Assembly (NCBI RefSeq): GCF_014646875.1
Contig: NZ_BMOC01000015.1
Location: 1 to 64,000, forward strand
DNA from: Halobellus salinus
GTDB lineage: Archaea; Halobacteriota; Halobacteria; Halobacteriales; Haloferacaceae
Length of the DNA stretch: 64,000 nt
Direction of reading: 5' to 3'
The notes under the pieces were generated by a model that was not told the DNA's origin, made no database searches, and was given only the letters and a program-made list of their open reading frames with translations. The position numbers and the translations under genes were made by a program. Each line of letters starts with the position of its first letter. The first letter of the stretch is position 1. This document shows positions 1-8,021 of the stretch, piece after piece.

Positions 1-70
1 TCCGTGGGCGGGTAAGCGATACCCCCAGCGTGAGGAAACCCCGGCGTTCACGCCGGGGAGGATGTCATCG
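1..70. mobile_element. Right end of a TnpB (IS200/IS605-type) element, cut by the window edge
   Basis: Positions 20-70 hold a 51-base sequence that recurs exactly at 10800-10850. It contains a perfect stem CCCCGGCG (39-46), loop TTCA, CGCCGGGG (51-58), and ends in GATGTCATCG. A GC-rich subterminal hairpin followed by a short conserved terminus is typical of the right ends of haloarchaeal IS1341/IS605 elements. There it also forms the 3' part of the TnpB guide (omega) RNA. No TnpB reading frame is visible in the 19 bases before it, so the transposase, if present, lies outside the window. The element type is inferred from structure and memory of the family. Confidence 0.6.
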
Positions 71-164
71 ATCCGCTTGCCGAGGTCGTGAAAATCGTTC
101 GCGCCGGCCTGATCTGCGGTGTCGTGTAGCCTCCCCGTCGGAACTGGATCCGGCTTCAGAACTG

Positions 165-500
165 TCAGATTCCGAACCGCAGGAGCCACAGCGCGGCCAT
201 CCCCACGACGATGGTCGCGAGGATGTCCTCGACGTACCACGCCACTGCGCTCGCGAGGACCCCCGCCGTGAGCCGCTCGTTGCCGACGATCGCGATCGCC
301 CCCTCCGGCGCGACGATCGCGGGGAGCGCGAGCGCGGCGAACACCGCCGGCGGGACGAACTCGAGTGCGTTCGTCACCCTGTCGGGGACCTCGTCGATCC
401 GCCCGAACAGGTAGACGAACGACGCCCGGATCCCGAAGGTGGCGACCCCCAACGCGACCACGACGCCCCACACTGTTGCCGAGGCGTACTCCGTGGGCAT
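165..500 (-). CDS. azlD: AzlD family branched-chain amino acid export subunit
   Basis: The product has 111 residues and about four membrane segments. It matches the small AzlD partner of AzlC in the LIV-E export family: a hydrophobic protein with the arginine-containing start TFGIRASFVYLFGR (residues 21-34) and a middle stretch ending in PPAVFAALALPAI. The ATG at 500-498 shares its A with the TGA stop of azlC (TGATG), which implies translational coupling. AzlC and AzlD together are expected to export branched-chain amino acids or analogues. The substrate here cannot be read from the sequence. Confidence 0.85.
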   Translation of the reverse strand: MPTEYASATVWGVVVALGVATFGIRASFVYLFGRIDEVPDRVTNALEFVPPAVFAALALPAIVAPEGAIAIVGNERLTAGVLASAVAWYVEDILATIVVGMAALWLLRFGI

Positions 501-1243
501 CAGTGGCTCCCTCCGCTCCCTGCGTCGTCCCCGTCGCCCGGGAGCCGCCCGTCGGCGAGGACGCCGGCGACGACTCCTGCGACCCCGCCGGCGATCAACC
601 CGAGGTTGAGCGGGATCGCGAGCGCGGTCCCCGCCACCGCGACCCCACCGCCGACCGCCGCCGCGACGAGTTTTGGCCACGACGTCGTCGCCGGAATCAG
701 GAGGCTGAGAAAGACGAGCGGCACCGCGAACTCCAACCCCCAGGCGGGCGGCACCCGCGCGCCGACGACGACCCCGACGACCGTACAGACCTGCCAAACC
801 ACCCACAGCGACCCTCCGGCCGCGAGATAATACTGCCGCCGGGCCGCAGGGCTGAGGTCGGCGTCGACACCGGTGTACCGCGCCACCGACAGCGCGTACG
901 CCTGGTCGGTGAGGATGTACGAACAGACCGCTTTCCACCGGGCGTGGAACGACCGGAAATGCGGCGCGATCGACGCGGAGTACATGAGTATCCGGAGGTT
1001 GACCACCACGCCGGTCGCTACCACCACTAGGAGCGCGGCGTTGTCGCCGAGGAGTTCGATCGCCGCCAACTGCGACGCGCCAGCGAAGACGACCGCGGAG
1101 AGCCCGATGGCCTGCAGCGGCGACAGTCCGGCGTCGACGGCGGTCGCCCCGGCAACGACCCCGAACGGGGCCACGCCGAGCAAGAGGGGTGCGACGTCGC
1201 GCAGGCCCCGACGGGCTTCTGCGGGGGGAAACGAACGGGACAC
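500..1243 (-). CDS. azlC: AzlC family branched-chain amino acid permease
   Basis: This is a 247-residue membrane protein with the AzlC core. The region LLLGVAPFGVVAGATAVDAGLSP is followed by a VVFAGASQLAAIELL stretch (about residues 51-65), then NLRILMYSASIAPHF and the conserved TDQAYALS motif. It is the larger subunit of a two-component LIV-E exporter whose partner azlD follows with a one-base overlap. The start is a GTG at 1243. The gene is divergent from the exonuclease gene at 1369, with 125 bases between them for both promoters. Confidence 0.88.
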   Translation of the reverse strand: MSRSFPPAEARRGLRDVAPLLLGVAPFGVVAGATAVDAGLSPLQAIGLSAVVFAGASQLAAIELLGDNAALLVVVATGVVVNLRILMYSASIAPHFRSFHARWKAVCSYILTDQAYALSVARYTGVDADLSPAARRQYYLAAGGSLWVVWQVCTVVGVVVGARVPPAWGLEFAVPLVFLSLLIPATTSWPKLVAAAVGGGVAVAGTALAIPLNLGLIAGGVAGVVAGVLADGRLPGDGDDAGSGGSH

Positions 1244-1368
1244 ACCGGGGAGTCCGATCGGAGCGAGTAAACCGCTACTGTTTCGCCGACGGTGGTTCCC
1301 GATGCGGTCGAGTCACGCGACCCGTCCCTGTCGACACCACTAACTACCTCTCCGAAGAACAAACCGGT

Positions 1369-2703
1369 ATGTCGAACGACGCACAATCGCAGGCCGGGAC
1401 GCCCGAGGGGCAGGGTCCCGTCGAGGTCTCTCCCGACCTCGCACGGCGGCTGCAGGAGAAACGCGAGGAACTCTTCGAGGAGTTCGAGATCCGCGACAGG
1501 TTTCCGCCCGAGGTTCGGTCGGAGGCGGAAGCCCGGACCGAGGGCGTTCACGAGGAGATCGAGGCGGAACTCGCCGACCGGCAGGACCTCCGCGAGTTGG
1601 CCACCTGGACCACCGACCCGGTCGACGCACAGGACTTCGACGACGCATTGAGTATCCAGGAAGACGCGGAGACCTACACGCTGTGGGTCCACATCGCGGA
1701 CGTGAGCCACTACGTACACCCCGACTCCGAGATGTGGGCGGAGGCGATCGAGCGCGGGAACACAGTCTACCTCCCCGGCTATACGGTGCACATGCTCCCC
1801 CAGATCCTAGCGGAGACGGTCTGTTCGCTCGTTCCCGAGGAGGACCGACTGGCCCACACGGTGGAGATGGAGATCGCGAAAGACACCCTCTCGTTCGAGT
1901 CCGTCGACATCTACAAGTCGGTGATCCACTCCGACGAGCGGCTGACCTACACTCAGTGTGAGCACCGCCTCGACGACCCCGACGCGCCGCTTCACGAGGA
2001 GAACACGCTGGTCTACGACCTCGCCGAGGCCCTCCACGAACAGCGGAAAGCGGACGGATCGCTCGTGTTGAACCCGAGTCGCGACCGCGCCCACACCATC
2101 ATCGAAGAGTGTATGCTGAAGGCCAACAAGGCCGTCACCCACGAACTGATGTGGAACCGCGGCGTCGAGGCGATGTACCGGGTCCACCCGCAGCCCACGC
2201 CCGACCAGTGGGACGACGCGCTCCGGGAGATCAACGATTTAGGCGGCGTCAACATCTCCGGCGCGTCGTGGGACGACCCCCGGAAAGCGGTCAACGACGC
2301 CTTAGAGAACTCCGAGAAGCGCGCGCTGAACAAGATCCAGCGGGCGGTGCTGAAGGTGATGCCGCGCGCGAAATATATGAACGACCCCTTCGGCGGCCAC
2401 TACGCGCTCAATTTCGACATCTACGGCCACTTCACCTCGCCGATCCGGCGACTCTCCGATCTGCTGAACCACTGGATTGTCCACGAGAACGACGTGCCCG
2501 AGAACCTCGTTGCGCTCTGCGACCGCGCGTCCGACCGCCAGAAGGACGGTGAGACGGCCGAACGGCTCTACAAGCAGTTCTTAGAGGAGGTCGGTCTCGA
2601 TCCCCACGCGGTCAACAACCGCGGGGTCGTCACCCTCGACGACGACGGCACCGTCGTCAACGAGAGCGGACTGCCGCCCGAGCGGATCGATCTTCGGGAA
2701 TAG
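1369..2703 (+). CDS. rnr: RNB-family 3'-5' exoribonuclease (RNase R-like)
   Basis: The protein is an RNase II/R family hydrolytic exonuclease of 444 residues. The RNB catalytic signature DPVDAQDFDDALS lies at about residues 83-95 and carries the clustered aspartates that bind two Mg ions. It is followed by LWVHIADVSHYVHPDS and the GHYALNFDIYGHFTSPIRR region. It lacks the flanking cold-shock and S1 domains of bacterial RNase R, as is usual for the short haloarchaeal form. An in-frame GTG-type extension reaches 1189, but the ATG at 1369 is chosen because the acidic protein begins there and the extension would overlap the azlC promoter region. Role: RNA decay and maturation in the cytoplasm. Confidence 0.88.
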   Translation: MSNDAQSQAGTPEGQGPVEVSPDLARRLQEKREELFEEFEIRDRFPPEVRSEAEARTEGVHEEIEAELADRQDLRELATWTTDPVDAQDFDDALSIQEDAETYTLWVHIADVSHYVHPDSEMWAEAIERGNTVYLPGYTVHMLPQILAETVCSLVPEEDRLAHTVEMEIAKDTLSFESVDIYKSVIHSDERLTYTQCEHRLDDPDAPLHEENTLVYDLAEALHEQRKADGSLVLNPSRDRAHTIIEECMLKANKAVTHELMWNRGVEAMYRVHPQPTPDQWDDALREINDLGGVNISGASWDDPRKAVNDALENSEKRALNKIQRAVLKVMPRAKYMNDPFGGHYALNFDIYGHFTSPIRRLSDLLNHWIVHENDVPENLVALCDRASDRQKDGETAERLYKQFLEEVGLDPHAVNNRGVVTLDDDGTVVNESGLPPERIDLRE

Positions 2704-2745
2704 CCGCCGTAGCTCCGCGGGGCGCTGCCGTGGCCCGCTGGGGGG

Positions 2746-2979
2746 CTACTGCTTGTGGGTGAAAAGCAGCACCTCGTCCTCGTGAGTGGTTACACAGAGG
2801 TCCAACAGCATGCTCAGCTCCAAACTGTTGTAGTCGTCCTCACAGATGACCAGGTCGTCGAAGGGATCGCCGCACGCTGGACACGCGATGCTCACGGTGT
2901 TCCGGTAGGTCGTCACCCCGCCCGCGGACTCGTGGGGCGTCAACGACGAGGTGAGTTCCTCGTACTCGCTGTCCTCCAT
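2746..2979 (-). CDS. Small zinc-finger-like haloarchaeal protein, DUF7385-like
   Basis: This 77-residue acidic protein contains ACPACGDPFDDLVICEDDY (about residues 33-51), that is, a CxxC knuckle and a later cysteine, then a hydrophobic LELSMLLDLCVTTHEDEVLLF tail. The layout resembles small haloarchaeal proteins annotated as DUF7385 or 'flagella cluster' proteins, which carry the same CPACG knuckle after a short basic start. The function is unknown; metal binding is an inference from the cysteines. It is convergent with the RNB exonuclease gene, 42 bases away. Confidence 0.6.
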   Translation of the reverse strand: MEDSEYEELTSSLTPHESAGGVTTYRNTVSIACPACGDPFDDLVICEDDYNSLELSMLLDLCVTTHEDEVLLFTHKQ

Positions 2980-3090
2980 CGTCCGAACGAACGCGTCGAC
3001 CCGTCATAATTCTACTCCCGAGGGGCCGTCCGACTCGCTCCGTTCGTCTCCTGGCCCGTCGATATCACGCTCGCGCTCACGACGCCGCCC

Positions 3091-3792
3091 TCACCCGTTG
3101 CCGTCGTGTGACCGACCGACGACCGGCACGTCCGCACAGTCGCGGACGAAGGCGGCGGTCGCGAGGCCGGCGAGCAGTCCGGCCGCGTGGCCGACGTTGA
3201 CGCTCGCCGGCGACAGCGACACCGCGGCTCCGACCGCCTCAACACCGACGAGGGCGACCGCACACACGCCGAAGAGAACCGCGAGCAGCTCCAGGTCCGT
3301 CACCCGGTCGTGGGACGGCAGGTGGACGACCGCGAACCCGCCGGCCGCGAACACAACGCCGCTGATGCCGTACGCCGCGACGTAGGGGCGGGAGCCGAAC
3401 GCCAGCCCCCACCCCGCCAGCGCCGCGATTGACCCGACAGCGGCGACCGCGGCCATCGCCGCGAACCGGCGGGTGGTGAGGTGGGCCTCGACGACCCGTC
3501 CGAACACGAGCAGTGTGAGGAGGTTGGGGAGGACATGGACGAGCCCGCCGTGGAGCAGCGGCGACAACGGCCACGCCACCCACGGCGCGCGGAGGTACGC
3601 GTAGTTGGTCGCGACGTACACAGAGGGTGCCCCCCACCGGACGGCCTGGACCGCTTGGGCCGCGTACACCCCACACACCACCACCGCCAGCAGGTCCGTG
3701 ACCGGCGCCGACAGCGACCGGTGCTGTGCGACGACTGTCCGGACCCCGCTCTCGAAGGGGGCGATAAGCGTCGACGGCGAGACCGGCCGCAT
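3091..3792 (-). CDS. Rhomboid-family intramembrane serine protease
   Basis: The protein has 233 residues and about six membrane segments. It keeps the rhomboid signature: HGGLVHVLPN (81-90) supplies the oxyanion-hole His and Asn, GISG (142-145) the nucleophile Ser144, and VGHAAGLLAG the catalytic His202. It should cleave substrates within the membrane. Substrates cannot be predicted. In haloarchaea rhomboids have been linked to surface glycoprotein processing. A TATA-like box lies about 50 bases before the start. The gene is divergent from the DUF389 gene. Confidence 0.87.
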   Translation of the reverse strand: MRPVSPSTLIAPFESGVRTVVAQHRSLSAPVTDLLAVVVCGVYAAQAVQAVRWGAPSVYVATNYAYLRAPWVAWPLSPLLHGGLVHVLPNLLTLLVFGRVVEAHLTTRRFAAMAAVAAVGSIAALAGWGLAFGSRPYVAAYGISGVVFAAGGFAVVHLPSHDRVTDLELLAVLFGVCAVALVGVEAVGAAVSLSPASVNVGHAAGLLAGLATAAFVRDCADVPVVGRSHDGNG

Positions 3793-3843
3793 CGTCGAAC
3801 TGTGGAACGCGAGCGCGTATGAGCGTTTGGGGCGTCGCGGAGG

Positions 3844-3851
3844 TTTATATA
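3844..3851. promoter_or_regulatory. TATA box between divergent rhomboid and DUF389 genes
   Basis: TTTATATA stands out in a very GC-rich 209-base gap. Read on the minus strand as TATATAAA it could serve the rhomboid gene with a leader of about 30 bases. Read on the plus strand it would leave a leader of about 130 bases for the DUF389 gene, so the minus reading is preferred. Confidence 0.5.
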
Positions 3852-4001
3852 TGACCCCGCGGCCAAAGCCCTCGTGACGTAGCTACCGCCCCGCGTCGGA
3901 TTGCGGGTGTCCGGCACACCGACGCGGGGAGCGATGTGCCGGCTGTTCGCTTTCAACCCCCCACCCGCCGGATTCTTGTTCGGTGGGCGTGACCGGGGGA
4001 C

Positions 4002-5321
4002 GTGCGACTCGTTCAGGTTATGGTTCCGACCGGAAAACGGGAGGCCGTGCTGGGCGTGCTCGACGAGGAGGACGTCGACTACGCGCTCTCCGACGAGACC
4101 AGCGGGCGGGACTACACCGCGGTCGTGACTTTTCCGCTCCCGACATCGGCGGTGGAGCCGATCCTCGATCGGCTCCGCGAGGTCGGCATCGAGCGCAACG
4201 CCTACACTGTCGTGATCCAGGCCGAAACAGTCGTCTCCGAACGGTTCGAGGCGCTCGAAGGACGGTACGACTCCGACGACGAAGACCCCGGAAACGGCAC
4301 CCGGATCGCCCGCGAGGAGTTGGTGGCCCGCGCGAGCGAGATGGCACCGACGGTCCGGCCGTACGTGCTCATGACCGCGCTCAGCGCGATCGTCGCCACC
4401 GCGGGGCTGCTGCTCGACTCGCCGGCGGTGGTGGTTGGGTCGATGGTTATCGCGCCGCTCATTGGTCCCGCAATGGCCGCGAGCGCCGGAACCGTCGTCG
4501 ACGACGCCGACCTCGCGCTCCGGGGGATCAAACTCCAGGCGCTCGGCGGTGTCGTTGCGATCGGCGCCGCCGCGGCGTTCGCGCTCCTGATCCGGACGAC
4601 GAACGTGGTCCCGCTGTCCGCTGCGGAGGTGTTCGCGATCGGCGAGGTCCGCGAGCGACTCGCGCCCGGCGTCCTCTCGCTCGTGATCGCGCTGGGGGCC
4701 GGCGCCGCGGGGGCGGTGTCGCTGGCGTCGGGCGTCTCCTCCGCACTCGTCGGCGTAATGATCGCCGCCGCCTTGGTCCCGCCGACCGCGGTCGTCGGGA
4801 TCGGTATCGCGTGGGGCGAACCCGCGACGGTCCTTGGCTCGGGGGTGCTGGTACTCGTGAACGTCCTCGCGATCAACCTCGTCGCCCTGGTGGTGTTGTG
4901 GCGGTACGGCTACCGGCCGCGGCTCTGGTTTCGCGAAGACGAGGCGCGTGCGACGACGATCAAGCGCGTTGCCGCCCTCGCAATCGTCCTCCTGCTCCTC
5001 ACCGGACTGCTCGGGGCGTTCACGTACAGTTCGTACCGGACCGCCGACTTCGAGAGCGAGGCGACCGCCGCGATCGAGGCCGAACTCCCGCCGGAGTCAA
5101 CCGTTATCGACTTGTCGGTAACCTACGAGGGGTTCCCGCTCCAGACCCCGCGGCTAGTGGTTGTGACCGTCGGGTACCCCCCATCGTCGTCGCCGCCCGC
5201 GGCCGGCAACGGGATACGCGAACGGGTGGCCGCGGTTGCCCCCGACCCGATCGGGCCCGTCGGCCACGAGGATATCCGCGTGGAGATCAGGTACGTTGGG
5301 GTCGACCGCCCCCCGGAGTGA
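4002..5321 (+). CDS. DUF389 / TIGR00341 family membrane protein
   Basis: This 439-residue protein has a soluble ferredoxin-like N-terminal domain (about 1-100, starting RLVQVMVPTGKREAVL). It continues into the DUF389 membrane core, with PAVVVGSMVIAPLIGP near residues 144-159 and LVGVMIAAALVPPTAVVG near 249-266, and ends in a soluble domain. The family is widespread in archaea and bacteria, and its biochemical role is not settled. The start is a GTG at 4002 whose product opens directly with the conserved VQVMVP strand. No other start nearby gives the full N-domain. Confidence 0.85.
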   Translation: MRLVQVMVPTGKREAVLGVLDEEDVDYALSDETSGRDYTAVVTFPLPTSAVEPILDRLREVGIERNAYTVVIQAETVVSERFEALEGRYDSDDEDPGNGTRIAREELVARASEMAPTVRPYVLMTALSAIVATAGLLLDSPAVVVGSMVIAPLIGPAMAASAGTVVDDADLALRGIKLQALGGVVAIGAAAAFALLIRTTNVVPLSAAEVFAIGEVRERLAPGVLSLVIALGAGAAGAVSLASGVSSALVGVMIAAALVPPTAVVGIGIAWGEPATVLGSGVLVLVNVLAINLVALVVLWRYGYRPRLWFREDEARATTIKRVAALAIVLLLLTGLLGAFTYSSYRTADFESEATAAIEAELPPESTVIDLSVTYEGFPLQTPRLVVVTVGYPPSSSPPAAGNGIRERVAAVAPDPIGPVGHEDIRVEIRYVGVDRPPE

Positions 5322-5515
5322 GGGGGCGGAACGACACGGGGGGCTGCCTGTGCCGCGCGCGCATTCACCGCGACTCTCGTCCAGAGGGCGGTATGAACCT
5401 TCCCGGCGCTGTGGCGGTCGCGGCACCGTGTTGCTCGCGGACTGTGGGACCGCGCTACAGACGGCCGAGGGACCCACGGCGGCGTGGCGGCCCGCCGAAT
5501 CCCGGACACGACCGC

Positions 5516-6490
5516 TTACTCCTGCCGCGACGGCGGGATGTCGGGACGCCACGCCGCGGCGTCAACCGCAGCCTCAAGCACCTTGTCGACGCCCTCGTCG
5601 GCCTCAACGCTCATCTGGAAGTCGGCGTCGACGTCCCGCGACCGGTCGCTCTTGTTATTCACTGTGAGCACCGGCACGTCCCGCTCTTCGAACCGGTCGG
5701 TGACGGCGTCGCCGAGCGCCAACTGCGCTGACAACGGGTAGCCGCACGCCTCGCTGGCGTCGACGATGAAGAGCACCGCGTCCCCGAGGTGTTCGAGCGC
5801 GCTGACCGCCTGGCGTTCGATGTCGTTGCGGTCCTCCTCGGGCCGGTCGAGCAGCCCCGGCGTGTCGATTATCTGATAACGGATCCGGTCGCGGTCGAAA
5901 TGCCCCACGTGGACGCCCCGGGTGGTGAACGGGTAGTGTGCGATCTCGTTATCGGCGCGGGTCACGCGGTTGACGAACGACGACTTCCCGACGTTGGGGT
6001 AGCCGGCGACGACGATCGCAGGCTCGTCCGGCCGGATGTCGGGGAGGGTCTTCAGCGCGTCCCGGGCCTCGCCGATCCGTTCGAGGTCCTCGCCGACCTC
6101 CTCGACCACGTCGGCCATCCGGGCAAACGCCTGCTTCCGGTGTTTTCGCGCCTTGTCGGGGTCCGTCCGCCGGAGTTTGGGCTGGTACTCCTCGCGGAGC
6201 TGCCAGACCTGGCGGCTGGCCCACGTCACCTTCGAGAGGCTCTGTCTGAGCTCGTCAACATCGACAATCGCGTCCGCGAGCTCATAATAAAAGGTGTCGA
6301 CGGTTCCGAAATCGGGCCACCGCGTGACCACGTTCTCGAGGTTGTCGGCGAGAATCGACGACGCCGTCTGGAGCATGGACTGCTGGGCTTCGAGCCCGGA
6401 TTTCGACCGGCCCGAACGGGCCGCCCGCGAGAACGCCTTGTCGAGAAGTTCCTCCGACCGGGGCGTCGTCGGGAGGGACTCGAAGATCAT
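5516..6490 (-). CDS. Nog1-type GTP-binding protein
   Basis: The protein is a 324-residue TRAFAC/OBG-HflX-like GTPase of the archaeal NOG1 family. A helical N-domain (1-150) precedes the G domain: P-loop GYPNVGKSS at about 163-171, G2-region YPFTTRGVHVGH, G3 DTPG at 209-212 and G4 NKSD at 279-282. Eukaryotic Nog1 acts in large-subunit ribosome assembly, and the archaeal form is presumed to do likewise. The ATG at 6490 begins MIFESLPTTP, the usual start of the family; an in-frame upstream codon at 6499 adds three residues. Confidence 0.88.
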   Translation of the reverse strand: MIFESLPTTPRSEELLDKAFSRAARSGRSKSGLEAQQSMLQTASSILADNLENVVTRWPDFGTVDTFYYELADAIVDVDELRQSLSKVTWASRQVWQLREEYQPKLRRTDPDKARKHRKQAFARMADVVEEVGEDLERIGEARDALKTLPDIRPDEPAIVVAGYPNVGKSSFVNRVTRADNEIAHYPFTTRGVHVGHFDRDRIRYQIIDTPGLLDRPEEDRNDIERQAVSALEHLGDAVLFIVDASEACGYPLSAQLALGDAVTDRFEERDVPVLTVNNKSDRSRDVDADFQMSVEADEGVDKVLEAAVDAAAWRPDIPPSRQE

Positions 6491-6597
6491 AGTACGCACG
6501 CTACACCGCCGAACGGTAAAAGCGCGTCCGTTCGGCGGTCTACGAGTCTCGCCGGCTATACGCGAAGGTTTTCTCCGTCGAACGCGTCCCCGTCGGT

Positions 6598-6960
6598 ATG
6601 GATACGAACTGGCGGGCCGTCGGGACCGGGTTCGTCGCGTTGCTCGTCGTCGGCACGTTCGGCCTGTGACTCCCGGTCGTCGGACAGGTCGGTGCCGGCC
6701 TCGTCGGCGGATTCGTCGCCGGCTACCTCGCCAGCGGGGTTGGCAACGGCGCGTGGAACGGGCTGGTCGCGGGGTCGATATCAGGGATCGCAGTTTCGGT
6801 GCTCGCCGCGTTACTCGGCGGAGTGATCGGGCTTGTGGGCGGGCCCCTCGGCGGGATCCTCGGCGGAGCGGGGATCTTCCTCGTCGGCCTCGTCATCACG
6901 TTCCTGTTCGCGATCGACAGCGCCATCGGCGGCGCGATCGGCGGGCTGTTCAGCCGGTAA
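6598..6960 (+). pseudogene. DUF5518-type small membrane protein gene with one in-frame TGA
   Basis: From the ATG at 6598 the frame reads a hydrophobic start (MDTNWRAVGTGFVALLVVG), meets TGA at 6667-6669 (codon 24), and then runs open to TAA at 6958-6960. The second part is glycine-rich with about three more membrane segments (GAGLVGGFVAGYLASG, LGGILGGAGIFLVGLV, SAIGGAIGGLFSR). The whole 121-codon frame matches the layout of haloarchaeal DUF5518 proteins, whose first two helices are continuous across this point. There is no frameshift; one base explains the break. Either a recent nonsense mutation or a sequencing error is possible. The family function is unknown. Confidence 0.65.
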
Positions 6961-6984
6961 GCGCCCGGCCCGAACCGAGTCGAG

Positions 6985-7557
6985 TCACTCCGTCCCTCGA
7001 TTGAGGTACTCCTGTTGGACGGCGACCACGTCGGCCGAGTCCTCGCACGCTGCATAGCGCCGGAGCGGTTCGTCGTTCAGTTCCAGGAACGTGTGTCCCC
7101 AGGTGAACTTCGCGAGCAACGTCGCAGCGCGCTCCCGGTGGCCGAAGATGGTGAGCGCGGCCGCCAACGCCTCAACTGTGGTCAGCCGCATCGGGCGCCC
7201 GAAGTTGACCGGGTTCGCCGCCACGAGGTACGGGAGCGCGCGGTGCTCCCCGGGGAGGGAGAACCGCGCCTCGCCCGCGGATTCCCAGGAGCAATCCAGC
7301 GCGACGAGTGGGCCCCCATCGGCGTCCGCCGGCGACACCGCCCGCTCGGCGTGTGGATTCAGGACGACGCCGTACGGGGTGTTGCGGTCCGACCGGTGGA
7401 GGGAAACGAGATCGAACCGCGCGAGTTTCCGCGCCGTGCACTTCTCGGGGTCGTCGTCGCCCTCGTACCGGACGTGAAGCGCCGGAGCCGCGGCGTCCGC
7501 TGACTCGACCCTCGGACCGTCGGCGCCGGCAACACCCGTCGGATCGTCGGCAGTCAC
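6985..7557 (-). CDS. tsr3: Tsr3-type rRNA aminocarboxypropyltransferase
   Basis: The 190-residue product has the Tsr3 (DUF367) signature. It opens with [18 protein letters not shown] (about 34-51), continues with [10 protein letters not shown], and carries the core [17 protein letters not shown] and [15 protein letters not shown]. Tsr3 transfers the 3-amino-3-carboxypropyl group of S-adenosylmethionine to the hypermodified pseudouridine near the decoding site of small-subunit rRNA. It acts in the cytoplasm late in ribosome maturation. The first 30 residues are low-complexity, so a start a few codons downstream is possible. Confidence 0.9.
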   Translation of the reverse strand: MTADDPTGVAGADGPRVESADAAAPALHVRYEGDDDPEKCTARKLARFDLVSLHRSDRNTPYGVVLNPHAERAVSPADADGGPLVALDCSWESAGEARFSLPGEHRALPYLVAANPVNFGRPMRLTTVEALAAALTIFGHRERAATLLAKFTWGHTFLELNDEPLRRYAACEDSADVVAVQQEYLNRGTE

Positions 7558-7623
7558 ACCGCATCCGACGCCGGCCGGGCAAAAAAGCCGTTCGTCGGCG
7601 ACCGGACACTGGGCGCGGGGTGT

Positions 7624-7911
7624 TCACTCCGAGAGGGGCTGTCGGAGTTGGACTCGGCCGTCGGCTGTCACCCGGACGGCGTGGCCGGCGACGCGGAAGA
7701 CCACGCTGGCGTCTGCGTCGCCGACAGACGCGAGGAACCGCTCTGCGGGCTCGACGTCGACGGCGTCGTACAGCGGCTGTTCCGGACACTGCCCGCCGAG
7801 CGCCTCGGCGATCGTCGCGTCGAGTTCCGTCGTGCCGCCGAAGTCGTGGTGGGCGACAGTCTCCCACCCGCCGGCGTCGTGGCAGTTGCCATCCCGAGCC
7901 GTATTGTGCAT
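7624..7911 (-). CDS. HalOD1 output-domain protein
   Basis: This stand-alone 95-residue protein has the HalOD1 pattern: LDATIAEALGG, then PLYDAVDVEPAERFLAS, then VVFRVAGHAVRVTADGRVQL. HalOD1 is a haloarchaea-specific domain found alone or fused to receiver domains and thought to act in signal output. Nothing in the sequence identifies a partner. The gene lies downstream of serS on the same strand, 110 bases away, with an inverted repeat at 7991-8005 in the gap. Confidence 0.72.
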   Translation of the reverse strand: MHNTARDGNCHDAGGWETVAHHDFGGTTELDATIAEALGGQCPEQPLYDAVDVEPAERFLASVGDADASVVFRVAGHAVRVTADGRVQLRQPLSE

Positions 7912-7990
7912 ACGGAGCGGCCGGGCGGAACCGACAAGAAACAGGTCGAAGCTCCACCGGTTTTTTGCCCGATTAAACCGAATCTAGTGG

Positions 7991-8005
7991 TTAACGCGTC
8001 GTTAA
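7991..8005. promoter_or_regulatory. Inverted repeat upstream of the HalOD1 gene
   Basis: TTAACG-CGT-CGTTAA is a perfect 6-base inverted repeat lying 80-94 bases before the HalOD1 start and just after serS. AT-rich bases near 7973-7978 could hold the HalOD1 TATA element, which would put the repeat upstream of the promoter. A transcription-factor site is plausible; no factor is named by the sequence. Confidence 0.35.
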
Positions 8006-8021
8006 GCCGTGAACACCCCGG

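Noticed and set aside
3983-5731. Open frame of 582 codons on the plus strand
   Set aside because: It shadows the DUF389 gene. The translation is arginine-rich and basic, unlike halophilic proteins, and has no domain signature.
6667-6669. Selenocysteine or pyrrolysine-like recoding of TGA
   Set aside because: Haloarchaea are not known to decode TGA as selenocysteine and no SECIS-like stem is evident after the gene; nonsense mutation is simpler.
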